From: Bacteroidota bacterium
GTDB taxonomy: Bacteria; Bacteroidota; Bacteroidia; B-17B0; Aurantibacillaceae
Direction: 5' to 3'
Assembly (NCBI GenBank): GCA_013287545.1
Contig: JABDDQ010000004.1
Location: 4,086 to 68,085 of the forward strand
Length of the DNA: 64,000 nucleotides
In this document: piece after piece, positions 1 through 9,493 of the stretch
How the letters are laid out: each line of letters begins with the position of its first letter
Numbering within the stretch: position 1 is the first letter of the stretch
The notes under the pieces: generated by a model
Seen by the model: the letters and a program-made list of their open reading frames with translations, nothing else
Databases searched by the model: none
What the model was told of the DNA's origin: nothing
Made by a program: the position numbers and the translations under genes

Positions 1-108
1 GTACCGAAACTAAATGAGTAAAAAAATATTAGCTATTTATTATACACAAACCGGGCAGTTAGGCGACATTTAATATGTTGTAAGTTTGCAAAACTAAGCA
101 TTTATAAA

Positions 109-822
109 ATGAACATAGCACTTTTTGGTTATGGTAAAATGGGTAAAGAAATTGAGCAAATTGCTTTACAACGAAACCACACCATAGTTTTAAAAATAGA
201 TAAACATAATATAAATGATATAACACAGCAGCAGTTAAAACAAGCCGATGTTGCTATTGAGTTTAGTACGCCTGATACCGTTATAGAAAACATTTATAAA
301 TGCTTTGATGCTAATTTGCCTATAGTGGTGGGAGCTACAGGTTGGTATAATAAGTTTGATGAAATAAAACAAGCTTGCTTAAAAAACAACCAATCACTTT
401 TTTATGCCACCAATTTTAGTTTGGGGGTAAACTTATTTTTTAAAATGAATGAACAAATAGCTAAAATGATGAATGGTTTTAGTGATTATGAAGTGGCTAT
501 GCAAGAAATTCATCACATTCATAAACTTGATAAGCCAAGCGGCACAGCCATTACAACTGCCGAACGAGTTTTAGCCAACCATGCTCAAAAAAATAAATGG
601 AGTATAGCTACTAATGCCGATAAAAATTTATTTATCGATGTAGTTCGTACCGATGAAGTACCAGGCACTCATACTGTTTCATATACATCTGCTGTTGATG
701 AGATCTCCATCACCCATAAAGCATTTAACCGCAAAGGCTTCGCATTGGGCGCTGTTTTAGCCGCAGAATTTATTCTGCATAAAAAAGGTGTTTATACTAT
801 GAATGATTTATTAAATTTATAA
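109..822 (+). CDS. dapB: 4-hydroxy-tetrahydrodipicolinate reductase
   Basis: ORF; N-terminal GYGKMGKEI nucleotide-binding motif, HHIHKLDKPSGTA catalytic motif typical of DapB. Confidence 0.93.
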   Translation: MNIALFGYGKMGKEIEQIALQRNHTIVLKIDKHNINDITQQQLKQADVAIEFSTPDTVIENIYKCFDANLPIVVGATGWYNKFDEIKQACLKNNQSLFYATNFSLGVNLFFKMNEQIAKMMNGFSDYEVAMQEIHHIHKLDKPSGTAITTAERVLANHAQKNKWSIATNADKNLFIDVVRTDEVPGTHTVSYTSAVDEISITHKAFNRKGFALGAVLAAEFILHKKGVYTMNDLLNL

Positions 823-837
823 CCTAAAGAATTATAT

Positions 838-2115
838 ATGCTTCTAAAAAACGATAAAAAAACAATTCGCGCCTGGACTTTTTACGATTGGGCAAATTCG
901 GTTTATCCATTAGTAATTTCATCGGCTATCTTTCCCATTTTTTATGAAAAAGTAACCAAAAATGATTTAAACGGCCTAATCCCTTTTTGTGGAGGTTCGT
1001 TTATAAATACAGCTTTTTATGGTTATGTAGTAGCTGTATCCTATCTTATTGTCGCCTTTTCATCACCTTTATTATCTGGCATGGCCGATTATTCAGATGG
1101 TAAGAAAAGATTTCTTAAAATGTTCTGTTATTTAGGCTCTCTTAGTTGTATTGCCTTAAGCTTTTTTAGTACCGAACATATTATATTAAGCATGCTGGCA
1201 TTAATGCTTGCCAGCGTAGGTTATTGGGGTAGTTTAGTTTTTTACAATGCTTATTTACCAGAAATTGCAGACCCCGACCAACACGATAAAATTAGTGCCC
1301 GTGGTTTTGCTATGGGTTATGTGGGTAGCTCTTTATTACTAATTGCTATTTTAGTATTGGCTGTTTTTACCAAAACTATTCCTAAAATACAATATACTTT
1401 TGCCTTAGTAGGTTTATGGTGGATAGTTTTTTCACAAGTTACATTCAGACGTTTGCCCGCTTCAGTTAAGCAAGATGGTCAAAAAAAACATTTATTAAGT
1501 AGCGGTTATAAAGAACTTAAAAACGTTTGGATAGACTTAAAACAACGCTTGCAATTACGTCGTTTTTTAACCAGTTATTTTATGTACAACATGGGCGTGC
1601 AAACCGTTATGATAATGGCTGTACCTTTTGCTACTAAGGCCATTAATTGGAAAGATGAAAATCAACAACAACAAAGTTTAATTATATCTATTTTAATTAT
1701 TCAATTTTTGGGTGTAGCGGGAGCATTTATGATGTCTAAACTATCATCTATTATAGGCAACATAAAAACAATAGGTCTTAACATTGTTATTTGGGCAGCT
1801 ATTTGTGTTTATACGTACTTATTGGTTGATAGCCCTATGGAGTTTTATATAGTAGCAGCATGTGTTGGTTTGGTAATGGGTGGCATACAAGCTTTATCGC
1901 GTAGCACCTATTCTAAAATGTTACCCGAAACTAAAGACCATGCCAGTTACTTTAGTTTTTATGATGTGAGCGAAAAAATAGGTTTGGCCATTGGTACTAC
2001 TACTTTTGGCTTAATTGAAGATGTAACAGGAGGAATTAGAAACTCAGTTTTATCACTAATTTTAATCTTTATAGTAGGTTTTGTCCTATTGTTACGCGTT
2101 CCAAAGGAGCAGTAA
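838..2115 (+). CDS. MFS transporter, UMF1/Atg22-like family
   Basis: ORF with about 12 hydrophobic segments; N-terminal RAWTFYDWANSVYPLVI motif typical of the UMF1 family. Confidence 0.85.
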   Translation: MLLKNDKKTIRAWTFYDWANSVYPLVISSAIFPIFYEKVTKNDLNGLIPFCGGSFINTAFYGYVVAVSYLIVAFSSPLLSGMADYSDGKKRFLKMFCYLGSLSCIALSFFSTEHIILSMLALMLASVGYWGSLVFYNAYLPEIADPDQHDKISARGFAMGYVGSSLLLIAILVLAVFTKTIPKIQYTFALVGLWWIVFSQVTFRRLPASVKQDGQKKHLLSSGYKELKNVWIDLKQRLQLRRFLTSYFMYNMGVQTVMIMAVPFATKAINWKDENQQQQSLIISILIIQFLGVAGAFMMSKLSSIIGNIKTIGLNIVIWAAICVYTYLLVDSPMEFYIVAACVGLVMGGIQALSRSTYSKMLPETKDHASYFSFYDVSEKIGLAIGTTTFGLIEDVTGGIRNSVLSLILIFIVGFVLLLRVPKEQ

Positions 2116-2258
2116 ATTAAATTTCAAAGCATTTACGCTCTAATAACTTCTTTATTAATTTGTTAATTAACCTTTAGAATATAACTACTCACCTCTATTT
2201 GTTGCAGTTTAGTTGTTTTTAAACTATATTTGCTTAATTATTAACGATTTAACTATTC

Positions 2259-5200
2259 GTGAAAAAAAGGTTTCTTTTCATGGTACTTTCTTTGTCTGTA
2301 TTTTTACAGGTGCAAAGCCAAGTATATAATAAACCTCATTCATGTATGAGTGAAGCTCCTTCACTCTATAACTGGCAAGATATAGAAGCCAAATTAACCA
2401 AGCGTTTACAAATTACACCTGCCGATTGTAAAAACTTTTTTAGATATGCAGCTAAACTAAAATATTTGAAAATAGAAGAATATCAAACTCTTGTAAAAGA
2501 AGGGGCTATAACCAAAGCAAATGCACAACAATATTGGGTAGATAAATTGCCTTATTTTGAAGATGTCTATAAATTCAAATACTTACTTGCTATTGAAAAA
2601 GAAAAAGCTGATGCAGAGAAAAGAAATTTAGAATTAAAAAGCGGCTTGCTTAATAAAACGGCAAGTACCAGTTGTAATAACTTAGATTTCTCTGCGGGTA
2701 ATTTAAGTAACTGGACGGGAAAATGGAATAATGGGGGATCTTCCAATAATATGACAGACCCTACTACCGGGCAGATTTATGGTTATGGAGGTTTAACGGT
2801 TACAGGTCTTAACTCAAGCCCAACCGGATACAATAGTATGGGCTATGTACATGAAATATGTACAGGTGGCACTGATAGAAACGTGCCAATTAGCACAGTC
2901 CCTCCGGGACATTCTTATTCTCTGCGTTTAGGAGACGATAGTGCTTATATAGAAAATATAAATAGTACAAACAAGTATCCATTTAATCATCAAATCATTT
3001 CTAATACTTTTGCTGTAACAGCTTCATCTAAAACCATCACGTATTGGTATGCAGTAGTTTTAAGTCAAGGTATAGGTGCAATACACCCCCCTGTTGACCA
3101 ACCTTATTTTAGAATACGCATGTATGATGGAACAGGAGCTGAAATAACCTGTGCCAATTACGATGTAAATGTGGCTACAGCAGCTAATGTTGGTGGCTTT
3201 GATAGTTTGGCCGCTCCTGGAAACACTAATGAATTTTATTATAGAAATTGGACACCTGTTTTTATACCTTTAGATAATTACATGGGGCAAAATATTACGA
3301 TAACTTTTGAAAGTTCTGATTGTGATAAAGGAGGACATTTTGGATATGCTTATCTTGCGGTAGATTGTGCTCCTGAAGCGGTTGTTGTAAATCAAACACA
3401 ACCATGCGTAGGAGGAGATGCTACCCTGACAGCACCCGCAGGATTGGCTACATATACTTGGACCGGACCAGGCATAGTAGGTTCAAACACAGTGCAGGTA
3501 GCTAGTGCCAACGTTGGGGGTACATATACAGTTAGCATGACAACTTTTGCTAATGCAGGGCAAACCGGTTGTGTACTTACTTTGTCTGCCAGCGTAGCTA
3601 GCTCTACGTTATCTCCGGTAGCTTCATTTTCGGCTACAACACCTTGTTTAAATAATAGTACTCAGTTTACCGATGAATCTACTTTAGCTGCTAATCAGGG
3701 AACTCTTGATGCATGGAATTGGACCTTTGGAGATGGTGCAACATCTACTTCAAGTAACCCAACACACACCTATGCTACTGCGGGTTCATTTCCTGTAAGT
3801 TATTCTATAACCAGTTCAGAAGGGTGTACAGCAACTTATAGTACAATGGTTACTGTAAACCCTATACCTACAGCTTCTTTTATAGCAGATACTGTTTGTA
3901 AACAACTCGTTACAACATTTACAAACACATCAACCGGCGGAACATCCTACAATTGGAATTTTGGAGATGGTGCAGGTACTTCAGTTGTTAAAAACCCCAC
4001 ATATATCTATACTAATTCAGGTACTTTTGTGGCTACTTTAACGGTAACAAATAGCTTTAATTGTCCGGTAACTACAACCAATAGTGTTGAAGTAACTGCC
4101 AATGCAATTGTAGCTTATTCAACACCAACGGTTTGTGTAGGTTCAAATTCTGTTTTTAATAATACATCTACGCCTACTACAAACGTAGCATATAATTGGA
4201 ATTTTGGTGATGCTACAAATCCGGCAGATACATCAAATTTGCAAAACCCTACCTATCTTTATCCCACTGCTGGTACTTATACGGTTGATTTAACAATAAC
4301 ATCTACAAGTGGTTGTGTTTCATCAAAAATAATTACTGTAAACGTAAACCCAATACCGCAGGTTGCAGTTACATCGCCACCTCCTTATTGTTGGAATGAT
4401 GTTGTGCCTCCTCCTACATATACACCTTCGCCAAATGCAAATGTTGCTTACTCCTGGGTAAACAACAACCCATCTATTGGCTTGGCTCAAACTAATGGAG
4501 TTGGTGTTACACCACAATTTACTGCCGCAGTAAATAATACAGGGACAAATATTTTAGGTGTTATAACAGTTACACCTTCTTTAAATGGATGTACCGGTTC
4601 GCCAGAAAGTTATACTGTTGTCGTAAAACCTACGCCTTCGGTTACTCATGGTAACTTAGAGTATTGTCCTAACGCAGTTGTATCTGCTGATACAATAACT
4701 GCTGTACCTGCAAATGCCACTATTACTTGGAATACAATAAACACTCCTTTTATTGGTTTATCTACTACAAACGGAAGTACACTTATTCCTTCATTTACAT
4801 CAGTAGGTTCTGCTTCCGGACAACAAAGCAACCTTATTGTGGTTACTGATACTTTAAATGGTTGTGCAGGACCACCAATAACGTTTTCTATAACGGTTGA
4901 TCCAAATCCGGTAGCTAAGTTTTATTATGTAGGTGCTTGTGATGGGAATAATACGCAATTTGTAGACGAGTCTACTTCCGCCGGAAGCCCAATCTCTCAA
5001 TGGAATTGGAATTTTGGAACCGGAACATCTACCATAAAAGACCCATCTTTTTTATTGACGCCGGCTAATACAACATTTGCGGTAAGCTTAACGGTTACCA
5101 CACTTGCCGGTTGTAAAAATAATGTTACCGAATCGGTATTTGTTAACCCAAGTGCGAAAGTTGATTTTTTTGCAGATTCAGTAAGTTGCACCCCATTGAA

Positions 5201-5981
5201 AACTATATTTACGGATGTTGTTTCTATACCGGTAAAAACTTGGACGTGGGATTTTGGCAACTCCTCAACGGCTACTTATACCACGCAAACAATAGCGCAA
5301 CAAACATATACTAATGGCTCGCATACTCAAACCAATTATTATTCAGTATCGTTAACTGTAGTAACCGATAGTAATTGTGTTACTACAATTACCAAACCTA
5401 ATTACATAACGGTATATCCAAAACCATTGGCAGGTTTTGCATGGGGGCCTAAAGATGCTGATATTATTGACCCACTTGTCTATTTTCAAAACCAATCAAT
5501 AGGTGCATCAGGTCCACATGCTTATAACTGGAATTTTGGAGACTATTATGAAACCGTTGATTCACTTAATTATTCAACTATAGCAAACCCTCAGCATGCA
5601 TATAGCGAACAAGCACCCGGTGATTATGTAGTAACTCAAATTGTTCAAAATATATATGGTTGCGCAGATACAATTAGAGAAATTGTAATTATTAACGATG
5701 CAGTTACATTTTATATTCCTAATGCTTTTTCGCCTAATGGCGATGGTACAAATGAGGGCTTTAAAGGTGAGGGGATAGGCATTAAGGATAATACATACAA
5801 TATGTGGATTTTTGATCGTTGGGGTTTAATGATTTTTCATGCAACTAATTTAGAAACCAGTTGGGATGGACGTAAAAATGGTGATATTGTACAAGAAGAT
5901 GTTTATGTTTGGAAGGTGAGTTTTTACGACGATTTTAATAAATCGCACGATTATCATGGTACAGTTACCGTGGTTAGATAA
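2259..5981 (+). CDS. Large secreted PKD-domain protein with gliding-motility-type (CHU_C / T9SS type B) C-terminal domain
   Basis: GTG start, signal peptide, repeated WNFGDG PKD motifs, C-terminal IPNAFSPNGDGTNEGF...FDRWGLMIF. Confidence 0.88.
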   Translation: MKKRFLFMVLSLSVFLQVQSQVYNKPHSCMSEAPSLYNWQDIEAKLTKRLQITPADCKNFFRYAAKLKYLKIEEYQTLVKEGAITKANAQQYWVDKLPYFEDVYKFKYLLAIEKEKADAEKRNLELKSGLLNKTASTSCNNLDFSAGNLSNWTGKWNNGGSSNNMTDPTTGQIYGYGGLTVTGLNSSPTGYNSMGYVHEICTGGTDRNVPISTVPPGHSYSLRLGDDSAYIENINSTNKYPFNHQIISNTFAVTASSKTITYWYAVVLSQGIGAIHPPVDQPYFRIRMYDGTGAEITCANYDVNVATAANVGGFDSLAAPGNTNEFYYRNWTPVFIPLDNYMGQNITITFESSDCDKGGHFGYAYLAVDCAPEAVVVNQTQPCVGGDATLTAPAGLATYTWTGPGIVGSNTVQVASANVGGTYTVSMTTFANAGQTGCVLTLSASVASSTLSPVASFSATTPCLNNSTQFTDESTLAANQGTLDAWNWTFGDGATSTSSNPTHTYATAGSFPVSYSITSSEGCTATYSTMVTVNPIPTASFIADTVCKQLVTTFTNTSTGGTSYNWNFGDGAGTSVVKNPTYIYTNSGTFVATLTVTNSFNCPVTTTNSVEVTANAIVAYSTPTVCVGSNSVFNNTSTPTTNVAYNWNFGDATNPADTSNLQNPTYLYPTAGTYTVDLTITSTSGCVSSKIITVNVNPIPQVAVTSPPPYCWNDVVPPPTYTPSPNANVAYSWVNNNPSIGLAQTNGVGVTPQFTAAVNNTGTNILGVITVTPSLNGCTGSPESYTVVVKPTPSVTHGNLEYCPNAVVSADTITAVPANATITWNTINTPFIGLSTTNGSTLIPSFTSVGSASGQQSNLIVVTDTLNGCAGPPITFSITVDPNPVAKFYYVGACDGNNTQFVDESTSAGSPISQWNWNFGTGTSTIKDPSFLLTPANTTFAVSLTVTTLAGCKNNVTESVFVNPSAKVDFFADSVSCTPLKTIFTDVVSIPVKTWTWDFGNSSTATYTTQTIAQQTYTNGSHTQTNYYSVSLTVVTDSNCVTTITKPNYITVYPKPLAGFAWGPKDADIIDPLVYFQNQSIGASGPHAYNWNFGDYYETVDSLNYSTIANPQHAYSEQAPGDYVVTQIVQNIYGCADTIREIVIINDAVTFYIPNAFSPNGDGTNEGFKGEGIGIKDNTYNMWIFDRWGLMIFHATNLETSWDGRKNGDIVQEDVYVWKVSFYDDFNKSHDYHGTVTVVR

Positions 5982-6011
5982 AATAAATTAGTTAATCATT
6001 AAATTATATTG

Positions 6012-6019
6012 TACATTTG
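6012..6019 (+). promoter_or_regulatory. Candidate -7 box (TACATTTG) upstream of cold-shock gene
   Basis: Matches Bacteroidota TAnnTTTG consensus; leaves a 5' UTR of about 160 nt before the csp ATG. Confidence 0.4.
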
Positions 6020-6184
6020 CGTGCTTCTTTAAAGAAGATTGTATCTCAGTCTATTTGTAACAAACATTGCAATCCGATAAATTTTACATTTTCTTAATTA
6101 AGTAACCGAAAGGGTGTATTTAGTATTTACGCGCGCTTTTGATTAAATTTAAACAAATACAAAATAAATAAAACAAAACAAAAA

Positions 6185-6376
6185 ATGAAAAACGGAGTAG
6201 TAAAATTTTTTAATGAAACCAAAGGTTTCGGATTCATTAAAACAGAAGGAACAGGTGAAGAAATCTTTGTTCATGTATCAGGTATCCAAGACGAAATTCG
6301 TGAAAACGATAACGTAACTTTTGATGTACAAGAAGGTAAAAAAGGATTAAATGCTGTTAACGTAAAACTTGCATAA
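6185..6376 (+). CDS. Cold-shock protein (CspA family)
   Basis: 63 aa; NGVVKFFNETKGFGFIKTEGTGEEIFVHVSGI, RNP1/RNP2 motifs. Confidence 0.95.
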   Translation: MKNGVVKFFNETKGFGFIKTEGTGEEIFVHVSGIQDEIRENDNVTFDVQEGKKGLNAVNVKLA

Positions 6377-6395
6377 TTTATATTTCCTATAAAAG

Positions 6396-6429
6396 AAACG
6401 CCGGCTTTTAGTCGGCGTTTTTTGTTTTA
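6396..6429 (+). terminator. Rho-independent terminator after csp
   Basis: AAACGCCG-gcttttagt-CGGCGTTT stem followed by T-rich tail. Confidence 0.85.
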
Positions 6430-6536
6430 TATAAGATCTAATTTCTCTCTAACTATATACATTATTAAAGCCCAAACTGTAACAAAAGTATTTTGGCTAA
6501 AAAAACTTTAAACCACTGATAATTAGTAAAAAAGTG

Positions 6537-6544
6537 TATCTTTG
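6537..6544 (+). promoter_or_regulatory. Candidate -7 box (TATCTTTG) upstream of HU-family gene
   Basis: Exact TAnnTTTG match 26 bp before the ATG. Confidence 0.45.
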
Positions 6545-6569
6545 CCCCCTATTTTTAAAAGCTTAATAA

Positions 6570-6860
6570 ATGACCAAAGCCGACATAGTAAATGAGATAG
6601 CTGAAAAAACAGGGGTAGAACGTACCATTGTATTAAATACAGTTGAATCTTTTATGAAGGTTGTTAAAAACAATATGACCCAAGGTAAAAATATTTACCT
6701 GCGTGGGTTTGGTACTTTTTTATGTAAAAAACGTGCAGCTAAAATTGGCCGTAATATTACCAAAAACCAGGCTGTACACATTCCGGCGCACTTTATACCT
6801 GCTTTTAAACCTGCCAAAACATTTGCAGATAAGATTAAGAAAAACGTTAAAGCAGAATGA
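6570..6860 (+). CDS. HU/IHF family DNA-binding protein
   Basis: MTKADIVNEIAEKTG...GRNITKNQAVHIPAHFIPAFKPAKTF. Confidence 0.93.
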   Translation: MTKADIVNEIAEKTGVERTIVLNTVESFMKVVKNNMTQGKNIYLRGFGTFLCKKRAAKIGRNITKNQAVHIPAHFIPAFKPAKTFADKIKKNVKAE

Positions 6861-7678
6861 AAAATACCCGTACGCTACAGCTAATTGTAGTTACTTGTTC
6901 TGTTATATTATTTGTTCTTTTATTTATTGCCAACAAAAAACCGGTTAAAAAAGCCGAGGATATTGCTGAAAAAACTACAACGCAAGTTGTAGATATTAAA
7001 GTATATGTAGATGCGCTTATATCTGCCATGTCTGATAAAGACAAGAAAGAATATGAAGCACTTGACAAAAAAGCTATCGATACAACAGGCATAAATGCTG
7101 TAGTGGAATTTTTCAATATCAAAAAACTACCTGTAGCATCTTGTTTTTACTATCAAAAGAAAGCTGAAAAAATAAACTCCGCTAAAGTGTGGTGCGATGC
7201 AGGTAACCGCTATTTTTATTCGGTAGGGTTTATAAAAGATAAAAACCAAGCACAAAGCCTTTACCAAAGCGCTATGTTTTGCTACAATAAGTCTTTATCT
7301 ATTCAACCAAATTATAGTCAGGCTAAAATTCAATTAGCATCTTGTTATGTTGAAGGAAGCACCGACCCTATGAAAGGTATAGGAATGCTTAAAGAAGTTG
7401 AACTGGCTGATAGCACAAACATACAAGTGCAAATGGTTTTAGGTGCTTTTGCAGTAAAATCGGGTCAGTTTGATAAAGCAGAAGTTCGCTATCAAAAAGT
7501 ACTTAAAATAAACCCTGAATATTTGGAAGCCTATTTATTTCTGGCTGATATTTATGAGAAAAAAGGAGAGAAAACGAAAACAATTGAGACACTGGAAAAA
7601 TACGTGGCTTTAACGCCCGACAAAGAAATTAGAGAACAAATTAAAAAATATATACAACAATTAAAAAGTAATGTTTAA
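6857..7678 (+). CDS. Tetratricopeptide-repeat protein with N-terminal TM helix
   Basis: ORF overlapping HU stop (ATGA); TPR-like repeats KAEVRYQKVLKINPEYLEAYLFLADIYEKKG. Confidence 0.75.
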   Translation: MKNTRTLQLIVVTCSVILFVLLFIANKKPVKKAEDIAEKTTTQVVDIKVYVDALISAMSDKDKKEYEALDKKAIDTTGINAVVEFFNIKKLPVASCFYYQKKAEKINSAKVWCDAGNRYFYSVGFIKDKNQAQSLYQSAMFCYNKSLSIQPNYSQAKIQLASCYVEGSTDPMKGIGMLKEVELADSTNIQVQMVLGAFAVKSGQFDKAEVRYQKVLKINPEYLEAYLFLADIYEKKGEKTKTIETLEKYVALTPDKEIREQIKKYIQQLKSNV

Positions 7679-7717
7679 CCAGCCGAGGTTATAAACCAAA
7701 GCACAAAAATAAATTCT

Positions 7718-7807
7718 ATGCCAAGCGGAAAGAAAAGAAAACGTCATAAAATGGCCACTCATAAGCGTAAAAAACGTCTTAGAAAGAACCGTCATAAAAA
7801 GAAATAA
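7718..7807 (+). CDS. 29-aa very basic AURKAIP1/COX24 (mS38-like) domain protein
   Basis: Translated by hand: MPSGKKRKRHKMATHKRKKRLRKNRHKKK; 20 of 29 residues K/R/H; matches the small protein annotated AURKAIP1/COX24 in Bacteroidota; absent from the ORF track because of length. Confidence 0.85.
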   Translation: MPSGKKRKRHKMATHKRKKRLRKNRHKKK

Positions 7808-7834
7808 TCTATTTCTTTAAATAATTCGCCTTAG

Positions 7835-7863
7835 GCTGAAAAGAGCATATCTTTTCAGCTTTT
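7835..7863 (+). terminator. Rho-independent terminator after the 29-aa basic protein
   Basis: GCTGAAAAG-agcatat-CTTTTCAGC-TTTT. Confidence 0.7.
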
Positions 7864-7893
7864 GGCGCATATATATATTCAATCATATTTATC

Positions 7894-9450
7894 GTGAATT
7901 ACGAACTGATTATAAACAAAACCTCGGACGAGATTGTCATAGCTTTGCTTAATGACAAGCGTTTGATAGAGTTGCATCGCGAAAAAGGTAATCTAAAGTG
8001 GGCTGTTGGTGATATTTATTTAGGCAAAGTGGGGAAGGTTATGACCGGACTTAATGCTGCTTTTATAGATGTCGGTTACGAAAAAGACGCTTTTTTACAC
8101 TATTTAGATTTAGGCCCGCAGGCAGCTACACTTACCAAATTTGTTGAACAGGTAAAATCGGGCAAACAAACTACATCTAACCTGATGTATTTTAAAGCCG
8201 AAAAAGATATACCTAAAGATGGTAAAATAAATACACTTGTAAAAAGTGGACAAGATATTTTAATACAGGTTGCTAAAGAACCTATTTCTGCAAAAGGGCC
8301 TCGTGTTACTTGCGAAATTTCTTTAGCCGGTCGTTTTTTAGTACTTATTCCTTTTGCAGATAAAGTTTCTATCTCTTCTAAAATAAGAAGTCAGGAAGAA
8401 AAAGTTCGCCTTAAAGAACTGGTGCAAAATATTAAACCAAAAAATTTTGGTGTAATTATTCGTACCGTAGCCGAAGGTAAAACTGTAGCTGAGGTAGAAG
8501 CTGATTTAAACGATTTAGTAGCTAAGTGGGAAGAGTGTTTTAAAACCCTTAAAACGGCTCAACCGCCTGCTCGTGTGCTTGGCGAAGTTGATAGAACCAA
8601 TGCTTTGTTACGTGATATACTGAACGAAAAATTTTCGGCAGTACACATCAACGATAAACAAATACATACGGATATAACTACGTATCTTAAAAATATTGCG
8701 CCCGACCAACTAAGCATTATTAAATCGTACGATAGTAAAATTCCAATTTTTGATAGTTTCGGTATTGAAAAGCAGATAAAATCGCTTTTTGGCAAAACAG
8801 TTCACTTAAAAAGTGGAGCTTATTTAATAGTTGAGCACACCGAAGCCTTACACGTTATTGATGTAAATAGCGGAAACCGTGCAAAATCAACCAATACGCA
8901 AGATGAAAATGCTTTAGAGGTTAACCTGGAAGCTGCCGCTGAAATTGCTCGTCAACTAAGACTGCGTGATATGGGTGGCATTATTGTGGTTGACTTTATT
9001 GATATGCGTAACCCTGAGTATCGTCGTGAACTTTTTGAGAAATTTAAAGAGTTTATGAAAACCGATAGGGCTAAGCATAATGTTTTGCCACCAAGTAAAT
9101 TTGGTTTAATACAGCTTACCCGTCAGCGTGTGCGCCCTGAAATGAATGTTGATGTGCAAGAAGTTTGTCCAAGTTGTAACGGTACAGGTAAAGTACAACC
9201 AAGTGTGTTGTTTGTTGAACAAATTGAAAGCGCCTTAAAATACATTGTAAAAGAACAAAACTTAAAGAAAATAACTCTTTGTGTACATCCTTATATTGAG
9301 GCTTTTATAACAAAAGGTTTCTTTTGGAATAGTCTTCTACATAAATGGAAAAAAGCTACCGGTTGTAAAATAACTGTACGTAGCATGGCTTCTTTTGCCT
9401 TTACACAGTTTAAGTTTTATAACGAGGCCGACGACGAAATAATCATGTAG
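7894..9450 (+). CDS. rng: Ribonuclease E/G family
   Basis: GTG start; S1-like N-terminus (GDIYLGKVGKVMTGLNAAFIDVGYEKDAFL), GGIIVVDFIDM, CPSCNGTG zinc-link. Confidence 0.93.
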   Translation: MNYELIINKTSDEIVIALLNDKRLIELHREKGNLKWAVGDIYLGKVGKVMTGLNAAFIDVGYEKDAFLHYLDLGPQAATLTKFVEQVKSGKQTTSNLMYFKAEKDIPKDGKINTLVKSGQDILIQVAKEPISAKGPRVTCEISLAGRFLVLIPFADKVSISSKIRSQEEKVRLKELVQNIKPKNFGVIIRTVAEGKTVAEVEADLNDLVAKWEECFKTLKTAQPPARVLGEVDRTNALLRDILNEKFSAVHINDKQIHTDITTYLKNIAPDQLSIIKSYDSKIPIFDSFGIEKQIKSLFGKTVHLKSGAYLIVEHTEALHVIDVNSGNRAKSTNTQDENALEVNLEAAAEIARQLRLRDMGGIIVVDFIDMRNPEYRRELFEKFKEFMKTDRAKHNVLPPSKFGLIQLTRQRVRPEMNVDVQEVCPSCNGTGKVQPSVLFVEQIESALKYIVKEQNLKKITLCVHPYIEAFITKGFFWNSLLHKWKKATGCKITVRSMASFAFTQFKFYNEADDEIIM

Positions 9451-9493
9451 TCGATTAATTAAAATATTGTATCAATAATTCAATAAGCACAAT

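Noticed and set aside
4323-5260. Minus-strand ORFs at 4323-4517, 4646-4831, 4997-5260
   Set aside because: Lie entirely within the PKD gene on the opposite strand; composition is a mirror of the repeats, no start signals
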